Source: Pyricularia pennisetigena (lineage: Eukaryota; Ascomycota; Sordariomycetes; Magnaporthales; Pyriculariaceae). From it: a DNA stretch of 64,000 nt. This document shows positions 1 through 11,221 of the stretch, one piece after another. The DNA lies in the NCBI RefSeq assembly GCF_004337985.1, contig NW_021940918.1, forward strand, positions 3,255,014-3,319,013, read 5' to 3'. The first letter of the stretch is position 1, and the number at the start of each line of letters is the position of its first letter. Position numbers and translations under genes: made by a program. The notes under the pieces were generated by a model, which saw nothing but the letters and a program-made list of their open reading frames with translations, did not search any database and was not told the origin of the DNA.

Positions 1-80
1 TCTTGGCCGGCAATTTGGGCAAGTGCACCGGTCGTCAGCACGGCAACGCCGGCGAGAGCCTGCTTCTTCGTGGGAAGCAT
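1..80 (-). CDS. Secreted protein, N-terminal fragment (runs off left edge)
   Basis: Read on the minus strand from an ATG at 80-78, the first 26 codons form a classical signal peptide: a short basic n-region (MLPTKKQ), a hydrophobic Ala/Val/Leu/Thr core, and an Ala-Leu-Ala cleavage site followed by QIAGQ. No stop occurs before the window edge, so only the export signal is visible and the mature protein is unknown. Family cannot be assigned. The start is chosen because the signal peptide begins exactly at this Met. The rest of the gene lies to the left of the window. Confidence 0.5.
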   Translation of the reverse strand, partial: MLPTKKQALAGVAVLTTGALAQIAGQ

Positions 81-1429
81 GTTTTGAGGGGCCGCAGTGT
101 GGTCCTTTACACAGTCGTGCGAGAGCGCCGGTAGTTTTGCGAGCGTTGGCAAGGTATAGAGATGACGAGAAAACAGCGCGCCGAAGAGATCGAAGCAGAA
201 TCGCAGGCAAAAGAGTGACAAAGGTCGGTGGGGTTCGGCTTGATATGGATGATCAGAAACGCGAGAGGAAGTCGTCCTGTCATCACAGCAACGGGCCTGG
301 CGTAGCCTTCTTTTATCTTGCTCCGGGCCATCACGAGATCAGTCAGTGGCTTGCACAAACATGCGTGGGATATCATCAGCAGCCCAGGCGAGTCTCAAAT
401 TCCATCCTCGCCCGAGAGACATTGGCATTCGCCGATAAACACACCAGGCAACGGTCGTTGCTGACAGCGAAGCACGGCTGTGCATTTCTGAATCAGCTTG
501 GGGCCTGGAATCCTAGACGCGCAACGTTATTTCTACAGATTCCAGAGTGGCCTCGCAAAAGAAAATCAGAGGGCCTGCCAGCCACCACCACACGGTGTTC
601 TAGACCTAGGGGCAGGCCAGCCTCTGGGCCCCAGCTGATAGGATTGCCGTATATATCTACAAGCAGGTTGCCTCTTGCGATCTGGAACACGAGAAGCACG
701 TAATCTTTGCTCCGATAAGCCACCCTTTTCCAACAGTCAAGCACAACGTATTCAACGGCTATTTTCCTGCGGACAAAAGCAAAAGAAAATGGTGCCCAGA
801 AGCAATGAGCTATTTGACAACGTTTAAAGCAGGATTTTTTTTTTTAACTATCCAATCTCACCACCAGCGCATTTACTAGGCTTGCCAAAAGAATTCTCCT
901 GTTATGAGTTCTGCGGAGGCCACTGGCATTTGTCTTTGTTGTGTTGTTGGGTCTTAGGACATGCCATTGCTGAGACGCAGGTGGCATCAACCCCTTTCGC
1001 TTCGGCAGGCCAAGGGAGGAGGGTAAGTAAACTTGCGATCCTCAAGTTGGAAAAGCCCCTAATTTCAAAGGTTCGCCGTTGCCCTTCAATTCCTGTCCAA
1101 AGCCGATTGCCCAGCCGAGATCACTCTTGATGCCCTATGACCCGGCAATCGGGGCGAAGGGACGAAAAGAGAATATGCGACAATCCAAGATATTGTATGC
1201 CATCTATGACGTCTTGGAGCAACAAAAATCAAGAACATGAAATTGCCAGGTCTTTGTTTACTTGGGTTATTTTGTTGCCATTCTCCCTAAATCGGCTTGA
1301 CTAGCCATTGCTAATAAACTGCAGTCTCGAATATGCTTCGAGTTACAAAAGAAACCCATCCAAAAAGGTCTTCGTAGAGACTTCATACATGAAGAAAGGA
1401 AAAAAAAATATGATAATCGAGAAAAAAAT
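81..1429. other. Intergenic region between the secreted-protein start and the acyl-CoA dehydrogenase 3' end
   Basis: GC-balanced sequence with open frames up to 226 codons on the plus strand and 89 on the minus. None has a recognisable domain, a convincing splice structure or a protein-like composition. A T-run lies near 834-845 and an A-run near 1400. The left part must hold the promoter of the secreted-protein gene. Nothing else is supported. Confidence 0.4.
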
Positions 1430-3129
1430 TTACAGCTTCATACCCATCATCTTGGCCACACGCATACTCTGCCGTATGCTAAGGTCGAGCATAATCTCCT
1501 CGCTGCCGCCAGGGATGGCGTACGCCCTGACGTCGCGGTATAGCCTCTCGACCTTTGCACCCTGGCCGCCGCGCGAGTAGCTCAGGCCGCCAAAGATCTG
1601 GCTGGCCTCGCGGGCGCAGAACTCGAACGTCACCGTGGCCTGGGCCTTGAGGCCGGCGATGGGACCGCCCAGCAGCATCATGGCCTGGGTGTCGTCCATC
1701 TTCTCGCACTGGTATACGACGTTCTCGAGCCAGTTGTACGTGGCCTCGATCTGGCGCGCCATGTGTGCCAGCTTGTACCGGATAACGGGGTGCTCGATCA
1801 GCCGCTTGCCAAATGTGCGGCGCTTGTTGGCGTACTTGACCGACTCCTCAAAGCAGACGCGCGAGAAGCGCACGCACTGGATGATGATGCCAATGCGCTC
1901 GTGGTTGAAGTTGGTCATGATGCAGGGGAAGCCCTTGTTCTCCTTTCCGAGCAGGTTCTCCACCGGAACCTTGACGTCCTCAAACGTCACGTAGGTCGTG
2001 CCACTGGACCAGACACCCTGGCAGTCCATGCGCCGCGTCGTCACGCCGCCAAAGTCGCGCTCGATCAGCAGCAGGCTGACGCCGCCCATTCCGGGCCCGC
2101 CGGTTCGTACCGCCGTGGTGAAGTAGTCGCACCATATGCCGTTGGTGATCCACTTCTTCTCGCCGTTGACGATGTAGTGCTTGCCGTCCTCGCTCAGCTT
2201 AGCCTCGCAGGTGAGGTTGGCAACATCGCTGCCTGCGTCGGGCTCCGTGATGGCTAAGCAGATGCGCTTGTCGCCGTTGAGGATGCCTGGCATGATCCTA
2301 TCGACCAGAGCCTTCTTGCCGAACTTGAGGAGCGGTGGGCAGCCAATTCCGAAACCCCCAATGACGTTCCATACGAAGCCGCCAGAACCTGCGCGCGAGA
2401 GCTCATCCGTGATGAGCAACTCGTGGAACAAGTCCCAGTCCTGCTCGGCCACGCACTTGATAGGGTTGTCGACGTATTTGCTCTGGTACTTGGTGCCCAG
2501 CAGACCGGCCAGGTAGCCACGGCGACCCATCTCCTTGTAGATCTCGGGCGGGCACATCTTCTTCTCGTCCCACTCGGTGACATAGGGCTCGATCGCCGTC
2601 TGGACCCACTCGCGAACCTCGGCTCTAAGAGCAGCGTGCGACTCGTTGAAGTAGGGGGAGTGGTACTATTTGCGGCGCAAGAGACTTGATGTCAGCACAT
2701 AAACTCCCTGGCCCAGAAAGAGCGACAATCGACACAACTCACGCTCTGGTACCAGCCTGGGTCGCCGAAAGGAATCATTTCTCCAAAGGGGTCCAGGGCC
2801 TCGGACTCCTCGTTGTTCTTCCTAACTATGGGTTTGGCGGGCTCCTTCTTGACGACAGCAGCAGGTGCGGGGGCTGGCGCGGCGGCCTTCTTTGTGTCTA
2901 ACGAGCCGACCTGCAGCTTGGACTGATACTTCTTGAGGATGCCCTCGTTGTGGTACTTCCAGAACGCCTTGGAGGCATCCTTTCCTGCCACTCGGGTGAG
3001 GATCTTCTTGCCGCCGGGGTGCTCATCCTGGAACTTGGTCAAGTCGTAGACGTCGCCGTCCACGATGATGTACAAGTCATCAGGCTTGTTGTGCGACGCG
3101 ACGTCGCTTTGGGTGAAAACCTTGGACAT
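1430..3129 (-). CDS. Cytochrome b5 domain-acyl-CoA dehydrogenase fusion protein
   Basis: Two exons, complement(2743..3129) and complement(1430..2665), joined across a 77-nt intron (donor GTGAGT, branch CTGAC, acceptor AAATAG), give 540 residues. Residues 1-75 are a cytochrome b5 fold with the heme motif HPGG (His37) and a probable second heme ligand, His60. An Ala/Pro-rich linker follows near 85-95. The rest is a flavin acyl-CoA dehydrogenase: FAD-binding signature AITEPDAGSD near 267-276, and the C-terminal PGGSEEI segment near 515-520 carrying the likely catalytic Glu. The family oxidises acyl-CoA to trans-2-enoyl-CoA using FAD; the fused b5 suggests a built-in electron relay. This fungal fusion is common and often annotated as AidB-like or long-chain ACAD. 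The substrate cannot be read from sequence. The C-terminus (MKL) is not a standard peroxisomal PTS1, and no clear mitochondrial presequence is seen. Confidence 0.9.
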
Positions 3130-4371
3130 TGCGAAGGCAGGCCGGGTCTATCGACGTTGTGCAGGGATAGTTGGTCTTGAAATTACGAGTGGTTGTCGAC
3201 TTTGGATGGTGGTCGACCTTTGGTGTAGTATGAGGGGTAGATGGCGCTGAAGAATGGAGGGAGTAGAAGACGTTCTGGTCGGCAATTGCCTCCCATCAGC
3301 GCTCTGCTGGCATTTAAATCTAGTCGACGGCTCTGGTCGGCATTGATACAATTTGCATGTGAGACCAACTGGACTGGGGCCAGGACCACCAAGCCACTTA
3401 GCTTACCTGCTGATTAAGGTAAGGTAAGGCAGGGCAAGGCAACACATAGATAGAGGTGCTGCTACGCGACACGCTTGCACTCCTCAATGACCACTTGACT
3501 CGATTGAGACTCGGCAGTGGGGTAAATGGCCCACAAGGGTACGCTACGTAGTAACTAGCTAGGCAGGGTGGCAAGCCACTGCACATGGACAATGTCGCAA
3601 AGCTGGGGGATGAATCCGGGGCATGGTCCAGTTTCGGCCAATTGTCCAGGCTTGTCAAATCTCGTCCGTCAGCTCACAGAGCTTGCCAAAGGTCAGGTGG
3701 GCATTTTCCAATTATGTCCCGCCCGCTTTTGGGCTTCCCCGGATGGAGTCTATCAATAAATGCTTGATGCATCGCAGATGCAACCATGGCCATGGGCATG
3801 CTGCGGCTCCAACTCGGGCCTGTTTGCAATGCAATTGGCATGTGATTCAAACAGCCGATTCAGCCAAGGCGAACCCGTTCCCCCGTCTGATGTCACCGTG
3901 GTTTAGCTTGCGGTGGACCAATTGAACCGCTCAGATTGCCAACTCGTGTGTGGGTCTACCGAGGTACTGACCAGGGTGCATTCAGATGTTTGAAGCAGGC
4001 GATGGGAACTTGCTATTTACGTGGTACGCATTGTAGATTTCATTCGGGTCACGGACATTTTCAACAGCTGCAGCCTCTTCGATGAAGACGAAAGATAATA
4101 CGCAAATTGAATCAAGAGAAAAAGAACTTCATTGGTAAACTGACATAAAATACCTAAGCCCATCGCAGCGCTAGCGAAGTGGTACCAACCTGCATACACT
4201 TCCCTGGTTTCCACAACGCCAAACTCCAGTCTTTTTGTGCACCGATCATAAAAAAAAAAAAAAAAAAAAACATATGATGAAAAACACTACAGTGCATCTC
4301 ATCCCCTAATCCCACTCACAACTGGTTTGAATCCGACTCGAGGCTCGAAAAAGGCTCCGGGATTGCGCGGA
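3130..4371. other. Intergenic region between the acyl-CoA dehydrogenase promoter and the FEN1 3' end
   Basis: Contains the promoter of the minus-strand acyl-CoA dehydrogenase gene and the 3' flank of FEN1. A short imperfect AAGGT/AGGGC repeat lies at about 3416-3443 and a 20-odd-base A-run at about 4250-4270. Short open frames here look like chance. No gene is seen. Confidence 0.4.
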
Positions 4372-5774
4372 TCAAGCTGTACCACGAGGTCTGGCTTTGG
4401 CCTTTGCCTTCTCCTTCTTTTCGGCCTTGAGTTTCTTCTTTGCCTCCTCGGCCTTCACCTCGAGCTTGCGCTTGTGTGCCTTCTGCTCCTCTGCAGTTCG
4501 TGCCACCGGCTTGAAGAAGCCCTCGAGGCGTTGTTGTTGGGAGGTGCCGAGGGCCTTCTCCAGTCTCAATGCACCGGGTCTGACGCGATCCTCGGAGAAT
4601 CCCTTCTCTGTGACCAGATACTTGACCAAGCCCTCAACGTCTGGCTTCTCCCACTTGAAATTGCAATCTGGGTGGTCGGCAGGGTGCACGTCAGGGTTGA
4701 AGAACAAGTCCCGTGCATCCTCAAATGGCCAGTCCTCCGGCACTGTGTATTTCAACTCGCCCTTCTTCATCTTCTCCACAATCGTCTCAAGTGATCCATG
4801 CTCACGAATGAGCTTGAGTGCAGTGCTAGGTCCAACTTTGGGGATGGGGTCGAGGTAATCGCAGCCAAGGAGGATGCAGAGATCAACAAACTGGTTAACG
4901 AAAAAGTTAGCAGGCCACCTTAGATAAACACTCCCCTGGCCAGAAATGCATCTTACCTGCTTACGGTCCATATCGAGACCCTCTAGAACTTTATCGACAT
5001 GAATCTCCTGAATCGGTTCCTTGCGCGCCTCAGAGAAGGTGAGATGACGAAGGAGAATTGGGGAGTCGAAACATAGGGTATCCATATCTTCACTGGCTGC
5101 GGCAAAAACCTTGCCAGCTCGTGCGAGAACGGCACATTGAGCCTCAGCCTCAGTGGGTGCGATTATATAGGGGATGCCCATAAGTTTAAGCAACTGCCGG
5201 CATTCCTCGTTGTGCTCCCTCGTCACCCGAACCGTCCTCCGTGAGAACTTTTCTACATCCTCGGCTGTTCCGGTCTCCCTAGCCTCCTCGAGACCTTCGA
5301 GCGCCTCTTGTTTTCTCTGGTATCGACGAGCGAGCTCACCAGACTTAAGCTTTGGCGGGGCGCCATCGAACACATACAAAGGCTTGATGCCATTGTCGAC
5401 CATTCGTAATGTCCGGTAAAACATTCCCATCAGGTGGGATGTTGTTTGCCCGTCTTCGTTTGTGAGCATTTCGCCATTCGAACGGACTGCGATGAGAAAG
5501 GAGTAAATGCTCATGGAGCTGGAGTGAGAAAATGCATCGCGTCAGTGTTATCATCGCCAGCCTGGTGTATTTTCGCGGGGGAGTGTTGAGCATACGCATC
5601 CTACGAAGATTTGTTAGTAAATAACTCAAGGATTAGATAGCAGCATTGGTGTGCAAAACAAAAATAAATACATACAATTGCGACTTTGCGACCAAATTGG
5701 TTTTTGATTTCTCCGGTTTTGATCGCGGCCGGAGCATTCTCCTTAATAATCGTAAAAAGCTGTTTAATACCCAT
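4372..5774 (-). CDS. rad27: Flap endonuclease 1 (FEN1/Rad27)
   Basis: Structure-specific 5' nuclease that removes flaps in Okazaki-fragment maturation and long-patch base-excision repair; it acts in the nucleus with PCNA. Four exons, complement(5676..5774), (5596..5600), (4957..5518) and (4372..4890), give 394 residues, normal for the family. Introns are 75, 77 and 66 nt with branch sites ACTAAC, CTGAC and CTAAC. Exon 2 is only GATGC: it completes the conserved VAIDASMS block and encodes metal ligand Asp34. Other family metal ligands are visible: Asp86 (YVFDG), the Glu pair in TEAEAQC, the Asp pair in EDMDT, and Asp in LGCDY. Near the C-terminus, QQRLEGFF is a PCNA-binding PIP box followed by a Lys-rich tail. 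The start ATG has purines at -3 and -1 and begins MGIKQL like other FEN1 proteins. The last intron is a multiple of three and stop-free, so retaining it would insert 22 residues. Confidence 0.95.
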
Positions 5775-7175
5775 CTTGCCGGGAGCCGCCGTACAATCGC
5801 AGATAAGTGACGGACGTGAGTAACCTCCAAGATAGGCCTTTACAGAATCAGATGCGACAGCCTGATGACAATGGAACGAAAAGGGTTGGATTTCAGGGTC
5901 GTTTTGAGGATGGCACAACAGGCAACGAAATCGTGATGTCAGTAAGGGACCTTAGTAGCTGTCACGAAAAAGTGCCCGCCGCGAAGGCGCGTTGACGTCG
6001 CGAGTTTGGCGCGTCAGCGCCAGCAATCACGTGAATGTGTTTAATTGGTCCCATTTTGAGAGCAACGGCAACCCCGCCATCTTGTTCTCTCCAGGGAAAA
6101 TCGTAGAAGCGGTCAACTATGCTGTTGATCCTTGCCAAAGTGACGATTGTACTATGAGTGGCACGTAGAACACGCCGACATGCTTACGAATACTCATTAC
6201 AGAGACCGTTCTCGTCATGCTGCATAAATGAGGCCGCGAATTAGGTTACTGCCTAAGTACGCTGTATTATACGTCTTCCGTGGCCTGGGTAGCCAATTTC
6301 CCTTTGAACCCAATCCGGAAGCTACCCCGCTTCCAGCTTAAACACATACCTAGACAAGCCAGAGCTCTGATGTATTAGAGGTTTTCTGAATTTGGAATCC
6401 GAGAGTGAAAAGCTGGTAAATTATCAGGTACTTCACATCAGATATCAAGTCTCGGCTCGAGAACGTAACTCAGTTTGTCTCAATGGCTGCAATTGTCTGA
6501 CAGTACACCATTGCTTTGGGGGGGGGGGGGGGGGGNNTAATTTGTGGTAAAGAGAAACGGCTAGATATGTCGTGAACACAGAAGTTTCTAGAGTTTCACC
6601 GCTGCTTATGTGGAATATCGGCCAGGCAAACATCGTATATTGATTGTAAACGTGCTTTACTTGTTGTACAAGCCAGCTGTCATTTGTAGAGACAAAGCCC
6701 TGCACAGGCCTTGAATTATCTGGAGAATTTGTCAGCCTGGCGTTTGGAGCCCCGCTAATATGCCTCGGGTCCCTACTTGTCTTCCCTACATCGTTCGCGA
6801 ATTTGTAACCACAAGTAGATTATTGATCAGATTTCGCGCCGGGGGGAACGCCTCGCAGGAGGTTGGTGCTGCCGAAACAAGGGCACATGCCGGATCGATG
6901 ATATAAAGCCGTAACCCCCGCAGTCTAGGAGGATAGAGCCGCAGTTAAGCCTGACTCGTTCTTTCCTGTTGTGACTATTTGAGAAACAATCTGTCGTATG
7001 ATAGCCACGAATTTTCCGGGCTCACAAATATTATATAATTCGAAAAGACATCCTGCACCATACCATTCTTCGGCCTTCCTCCACACTTCTCACCCAAATT
7101 CCCCTACAGTCACCGGATCAGCCAACCACAACCACACTGTCTTGCCTAACCAATTCACAACAACCTACCTACACA
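5775..7175. other. Divergent intergenic region between FEN1 and the DUF1993 gene, with an assembly defect
   Basis: Holds the divergent promoters of the minus-strand FEN1 and the plus-strand DUF1993 gene. At 6518-6535 a run of 18 G is followed by two ambiguous bases (6536-6537), a sequencing or assembly weak point. A CT/CA-rich leader (about 7060-7170) immediately precedes the DUF1993 ATG, as is common in highly expressed fungal genes. No further gene is supported. Confidence 0.5.
5993..6033. promoter_or_regulatory. Candidate S-phase/stress promoter motifs upstream of FEN1
   Basis: Within about 260 bp upstream of the FEN1 start are a CRE-like TGACGTCG (5993-6000), an E2F-like TTTGGCGCG (6005-6013) and a palindromic CACGTG (6028-6033). 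FEN1 genes are usually cell-cycle regulated, so the E2F-like match is plausible. These are string matches only. Confidence 0.25.
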
Positions 7176-7839
7176 ATGTCTGGCATCAGCTTGTACGAGG
7201 CTTCCGTCCCCGTATTCACGCGGGGTGTTGACTCCCTGAAAGCCATCCTGGCCAAGGCAGAAGAGCATGCTGCCTCTGAGGGCGTCAGCATTGACAACTA
7301 CGTCAGCGAAAAGCTCACCGAAAGCATGCTTCCCCTCTCTTTCCAAGTGCAGGTGGTTTCTAACACGGTCAAGAAATTCATCTGGCGCGTGACTGGCGTC
7401 GAGATTGAGTCCTGGGAGGACAACGAGACCACCATGGAGCAGCTCAAGGCCCGTATCCAGAAGACGCTTGATCTGCTAGCATCCGCAGATGCCAAGGCTT
7501 TCCAGGGCAAAGAGGAGACGGTCGTCGAACTGTAAGTAGAGGTTCGGGGAACATGGGCTAATGCAGCGCTGCCGATGCTAATATTTCGCCTCATATCTAG
7601 TCAAATGGGCAAGATGGGTACCAGAAACCTTGCAGCCAAGGATTACCTGCTTAGATACGCCATGCCCAACTTCTTTTTCCACGTTCAGGTGAGTTCGGAT
7701 GCCTGTCTTGACTCGGTCAAAGAGTACTTCTAGAATAACTAACGCATTCTACCAGACTGCCTACTGCATCTTGCGAGCAAAGGGTGTACCCCTGGGCAAG
7801 TCTGACTATCTTTCTGCGCACTTTGCCGACGCTCAGTAG
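7176..7839 (+). CDS. DUF1993 family protein
   Basis: Three exons, 7176-7531, 7601-7688 and 7756-7839, joined across introns of 69 and 67 nt (donors GTAAGT and GTGAGT, branches GCTAAT and ACTAAC, acceptors CTAG and CCAG), give 175 residues. The protein begins MSGISLYEASVPVFTRG and contains the N-terminal SVPVF, the central LPLSFQVQ and the C-terminal FFFHVQTAYCILRAKGV segments typical of DUF1993, a DinB-like helical-bundle family. It has no signal peptide or membrane segment and is probably cytosolic. The biochemical function of the family is not established. The short exon 3 ends FADAQ. Neighbours are unrelated, so context gives no clue to its job. Confidence 0.85.
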
Positions 7840-9052
7840 TAAGCTCTAAAAAGTGATCATACCTGACGTCTACTTCGGGTCGGGCTGGTTTAGTATTCGA
7901 CACTGTTTTCGCAGAGATTACCGGGAGCTATGGTTTGACCAAGAACTAGCATAGCGTCCACAGACTGTCATTTATTACATGGTACAACAAAATCAGGTAG
8001 CCAACCCATCAGAATTTTGATGTGATATAAGATTCTCAGTCGCCAGAGAAACCGGCGGAGGTCAATAAATTGCGCTCTTGGTAGACTATCTTATTCCGAT
8101 ACTCGTCTAGGTCTAGTCTAGAGCTAGCAGTAAAGCCTAAAATGAAGGTATTTAAATTGCTAGCCATTCAAAGAGAAATACTGCTGTATGGGCTGAAATC
8201 TCTGAGCGAATCTCTTAAAGGTATTATCAGACGTTTTCAGCCAAGTTACACAGCATCCCATGGAGCAATGCTTTGGTTTCAAGTCGTTGGCTGAGTTGGT
8301 TAGTACCGTGCCATATGCCATACCTAAAGCAACTGGTCCGGCCTCGCCTCACTGTATGAAACAAAGTTCAGCCTCCTAAACCACAGAAACCTCTAGGTCC
8401 AACCCGATATTTTGCAGGAGTTGGTATGAGGGCAGAGCTACTTTTCTACACCGGGATTCCCAGCAAAGCCCAAGGTACGTAGCATCAGCAGCAGACACTA
8501 TTGGAGTAATTCCCTCTTTTGGACCCCGCCGGGTCGGAGGCAGCGAGGCCGACATCCCCAACCAGAGAACTGGGATCTAGTTTGACTCCTGTCAACAGCA
8601 CTCATTACAACCGCCAATTTCTCTGTTGGAGGGCTTCAACCCCGCTATTTGAGCCTGTGCAGCAAGCATCCGGGGAAAAGGACCATGCTTTTGGTTTCAT
8701 TGGGGTCAGCTCAGGGAAGTGGTTCTTCCCCGCATTCAGTGCCCTTGGCCAATATTGACTTCCCCTCACGATGCCGAAGCATGCAGATATTCCAACGTTC
8801 CTCGTCCAAAAAATACGGGGGATCTTGCAGAGAACCCACTGCGTGTGCGACTGGCTTTTGGTTGCATTCCTCGATGGAACCTTGGATATGAGCAAGACAG
8901 TAGCAGCATGGTTGCCTACTTAAAGGCGCCCAGTCTGCACCAGGCTCACAAGGCAAGTAAGCTATGGCAAGCCTGGCGGCAAGTCTTTTGGAAGATTTGT
9001 CGCAAATCCGGTCAATCCTGAGATACAATAATTTCAAGACATCTCAGCGGCC
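7840..9052. other. Intergenic region, 3' flank of DUF1993 and promoter of the MFS transporter
   Basis: GC-moderate sequence with several short overlapping open frames on both strands (about 8376-9037). None shows a family motif or matched splice sites. The right end should hold the transporter promoter. No RNA gene is recognised. Confidence 0.4.
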
Positions 9053-10807
9053 ATGGCCATCATCGGCAAGAGAGAAGAGTTCTCCGATGATGATCGCCTC
9101 AGCAAGATTGCCGAGGCAGATACCAAACCATGGTACAAGAAGCCGAACTTGAGGTTCTTGTACCTCATCCTGGTTCCCACTGGCCTTGGTGTGGAATGGA
9201 CTTCGGGTTTCGACTCTTCCATGATGAACAGTCTTCAGGCTGTACCATCATGGGTCGCATGTAAGTGTTCACTCTGAGCTCAAGGCTCTAGGGGATTGGT
9301 TATTACCTCACCTTCGGTAGCTGATTGTGCGTTACGGACAGACTTTGACAACCCTACTTCCTCACGTCTCGGGCTTCTCAACGCCATGTACTCGCTCGGC
9401 GCCCTGATGGCCATCCCCTTTATCCCGTCCGTTTCGCAGTGGCTTGGCCGCCGCTGGACAATCGTCGCTGCTTCGCTTGTCATGTGCATGGGCGCAGGAC
9501 TCCAGACCGGTGCTGTCAATCAAGACATGTTTCTGGCCTCCCGCTGGGTCCTGGGATTCGGCATTCCCTTCGCAATCGTCAACGCATCCTCCATGCTAGG
9601 AGAGTTGAGCTATGCCAAGGAGAGGCCTGTCATGACTTCGTATGCCTTCCCGGAACCTCTACTGACTCTTTTGTCTACCCTTGGCCCCTGACGCGACCGT
9701 GTTAACCCCGAGGGATATAGGCTCTTCAACGCGTCCTGGTTTGTCGGTGCAATCATCGCCGCTGGCACGACGTATGGGTCTTTCAAAATGAACACGACGT
9801 GGGCCTGGCGACTGCCCTCACTGTTGCAGCTGGTGCCATCCATGTGCCAGATGATCTTCATGCCGTTCTGCCCCGAGTCGCCACGCTGGCTCATATCGGT
9901 CGACCGCGCTGACGAGGCCTACGCCATCCTTCAAAAGTACCACAGCGAGGGTGAAGACGGAGACGAGTTTGCACGCCTTGAGTTCGCGCAGATCCAGTCC
10001 ACGATCGCGCTTGAAAAGGAGACAGCTTCCAGGTTCGTCTGGGCCGATGTCATCCGCGACGCCCCGATGCGCCGACGGTTCCTGCTCGCCGCCATCGTGG
10101 GTTTCTTCACGCAGTGGTCCGGAAACGGCCTGCTCAGCTTCTACATGAAGAAGATTCTCAACCTGGTCGGCGTCAAGGACAACGACACGATCCAAAAGTT
10201 CATCCTCGGCAACACGTGCTGGGGGTTCATCAACGCCGTGCCCATTGCCCTTATCGCCCCTCGTTTCCCACGCCGGCGGATGTTTCTCATCTGCACCATC
10301 GGGACCGCTTGCGTCTACACGGCCTGGACGGTGGCCTCTGCCCGCTTCGACATGACCCAGGACCCAGCGGCTGCCATCCCCGTGCTGGTTTTTATTTTTG
10401 TCTATTCGCCCTTTTACAACATCGGCTGGAACGCGTTGACGTACACTTATATGGTTGAGATATTCCCTTACGCTCAGCGCGCCAAGGGAATCGCTGTAGA
10501 GCAGGCCACGGTTCGCGTTGCAGTCTTCTTTAACACTTACGTCAATGCCCTAGCGCTGGACAGCATCCGCTGGCGCTATTACATTGTCTATTGCATCTGG
10601 ATTTTGATCGAGATCACGACGGTTTATTATCTGTTTCCCGAGACGCACGGCCGTACGCTGGAGGAGCTTTCGTTCATGTTTGAAGGCAAGGAGGCGCAGG
10701 CGCGTGTGACCAGCGGAATTGAAAAGATTGCACACGCCGACGAGACGCATGTGGAGGAGGAGGGGGCTGCGGCGGATCGGGCGGCGACCAACGAGGGCAG
10801 AGTCTAG
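9053..10807 (+). CDS. MFS sugar transporter (hexose/lactose permease-like)
   Basis: Plasma-membrane proton-coupled sugar importer of the major facilitator superfamily. Three exons, 9053-9260, 9342-9639 and 9721-10807, joined across two 81-nt introns, give 530 residues. After splicing, the junctions restore WVAYFDNPTSSRLG and RPVMTSLFNASW, which are typical of the family. Sugar-porter signatures are present: LGRRW after the second transmembrane segment, PESPRW near 220-225, MVEIFPYAQRAKG, and PETHGRTLEE near 475-484. Hydrophobic segments are consistent with 12 transmembrane helices. The N- and C-termini are hydrophilic, and the C-tail is acidic and Ala-rich. The LVPTGLGVEWTSGFDSSMMNSLQ start is typical of fungal lactose-permease/quinate-like transporters. 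The actual sugar cannot be told from sequence. Confidence 0.9.
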
Positions 10808-11221
10808 GGTTCAGCAGAGTTTTCTGAAATGCTTTATAGGAGGGCAGATACAATAGGCTAACACATACGACCATATCCACTGGAATATGCAGTTGAAAGG
10901 GGGCAGGCCAAGCGTTAAGCAGTTCACCCGAACGATGGAATCTGTCCTGTGGAGTATCCATACCTTTTTGATCTGCTGCATTTTAAACATGGTTCTGCGG
11001 AAATTGGTCCTTCCATTACCTAATGACAACTTGGCAGGGCAAGGGTAAATGCCGCGTGGGCGTGGGATGCCTGATTGCTCTGTACCGGTATGGTTGATCA
11101 GGGCACCAGACCAAGCCAGTCTGTCCTTGAACCACGAACAGCCAGCTATCATCCACAACCAGGCTTCTAATAGCTCACTAGCAAAGGACCCTACTTCCTG
11201 ATCAACAACAGGTCGTTAACC
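10808..11221. other. Intergenic region between MFS transporter and PRE2-like pseudogene
   Basis: About 410 bp with no convincing coding potential. It contains the 3' flank of the transporter and whatever remains of the promoter of the proteasome pseudogene. Confidence 0.4.

Noticed and set aside
23..703. 226-codon open frame on the plus strand
   Set aside because: Arg/Ser/Pro-rich composition of a GC chance frame, no domain, overlaps the start of a signal-peptide gene on the other strand.
882..1130. 82-codon frame with hydrophobic, Cys-rich start
   Set aside because: Looked like a small secreted protein, but it lacks a proper signal-peptide layout and its tail is low-information; no splice support.
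8519..9037. Overlapping 60-108-codon frames before the MFS gene
   Set aside because: Mutually overlapping in several frames on both strands, no motif, no intron signals.
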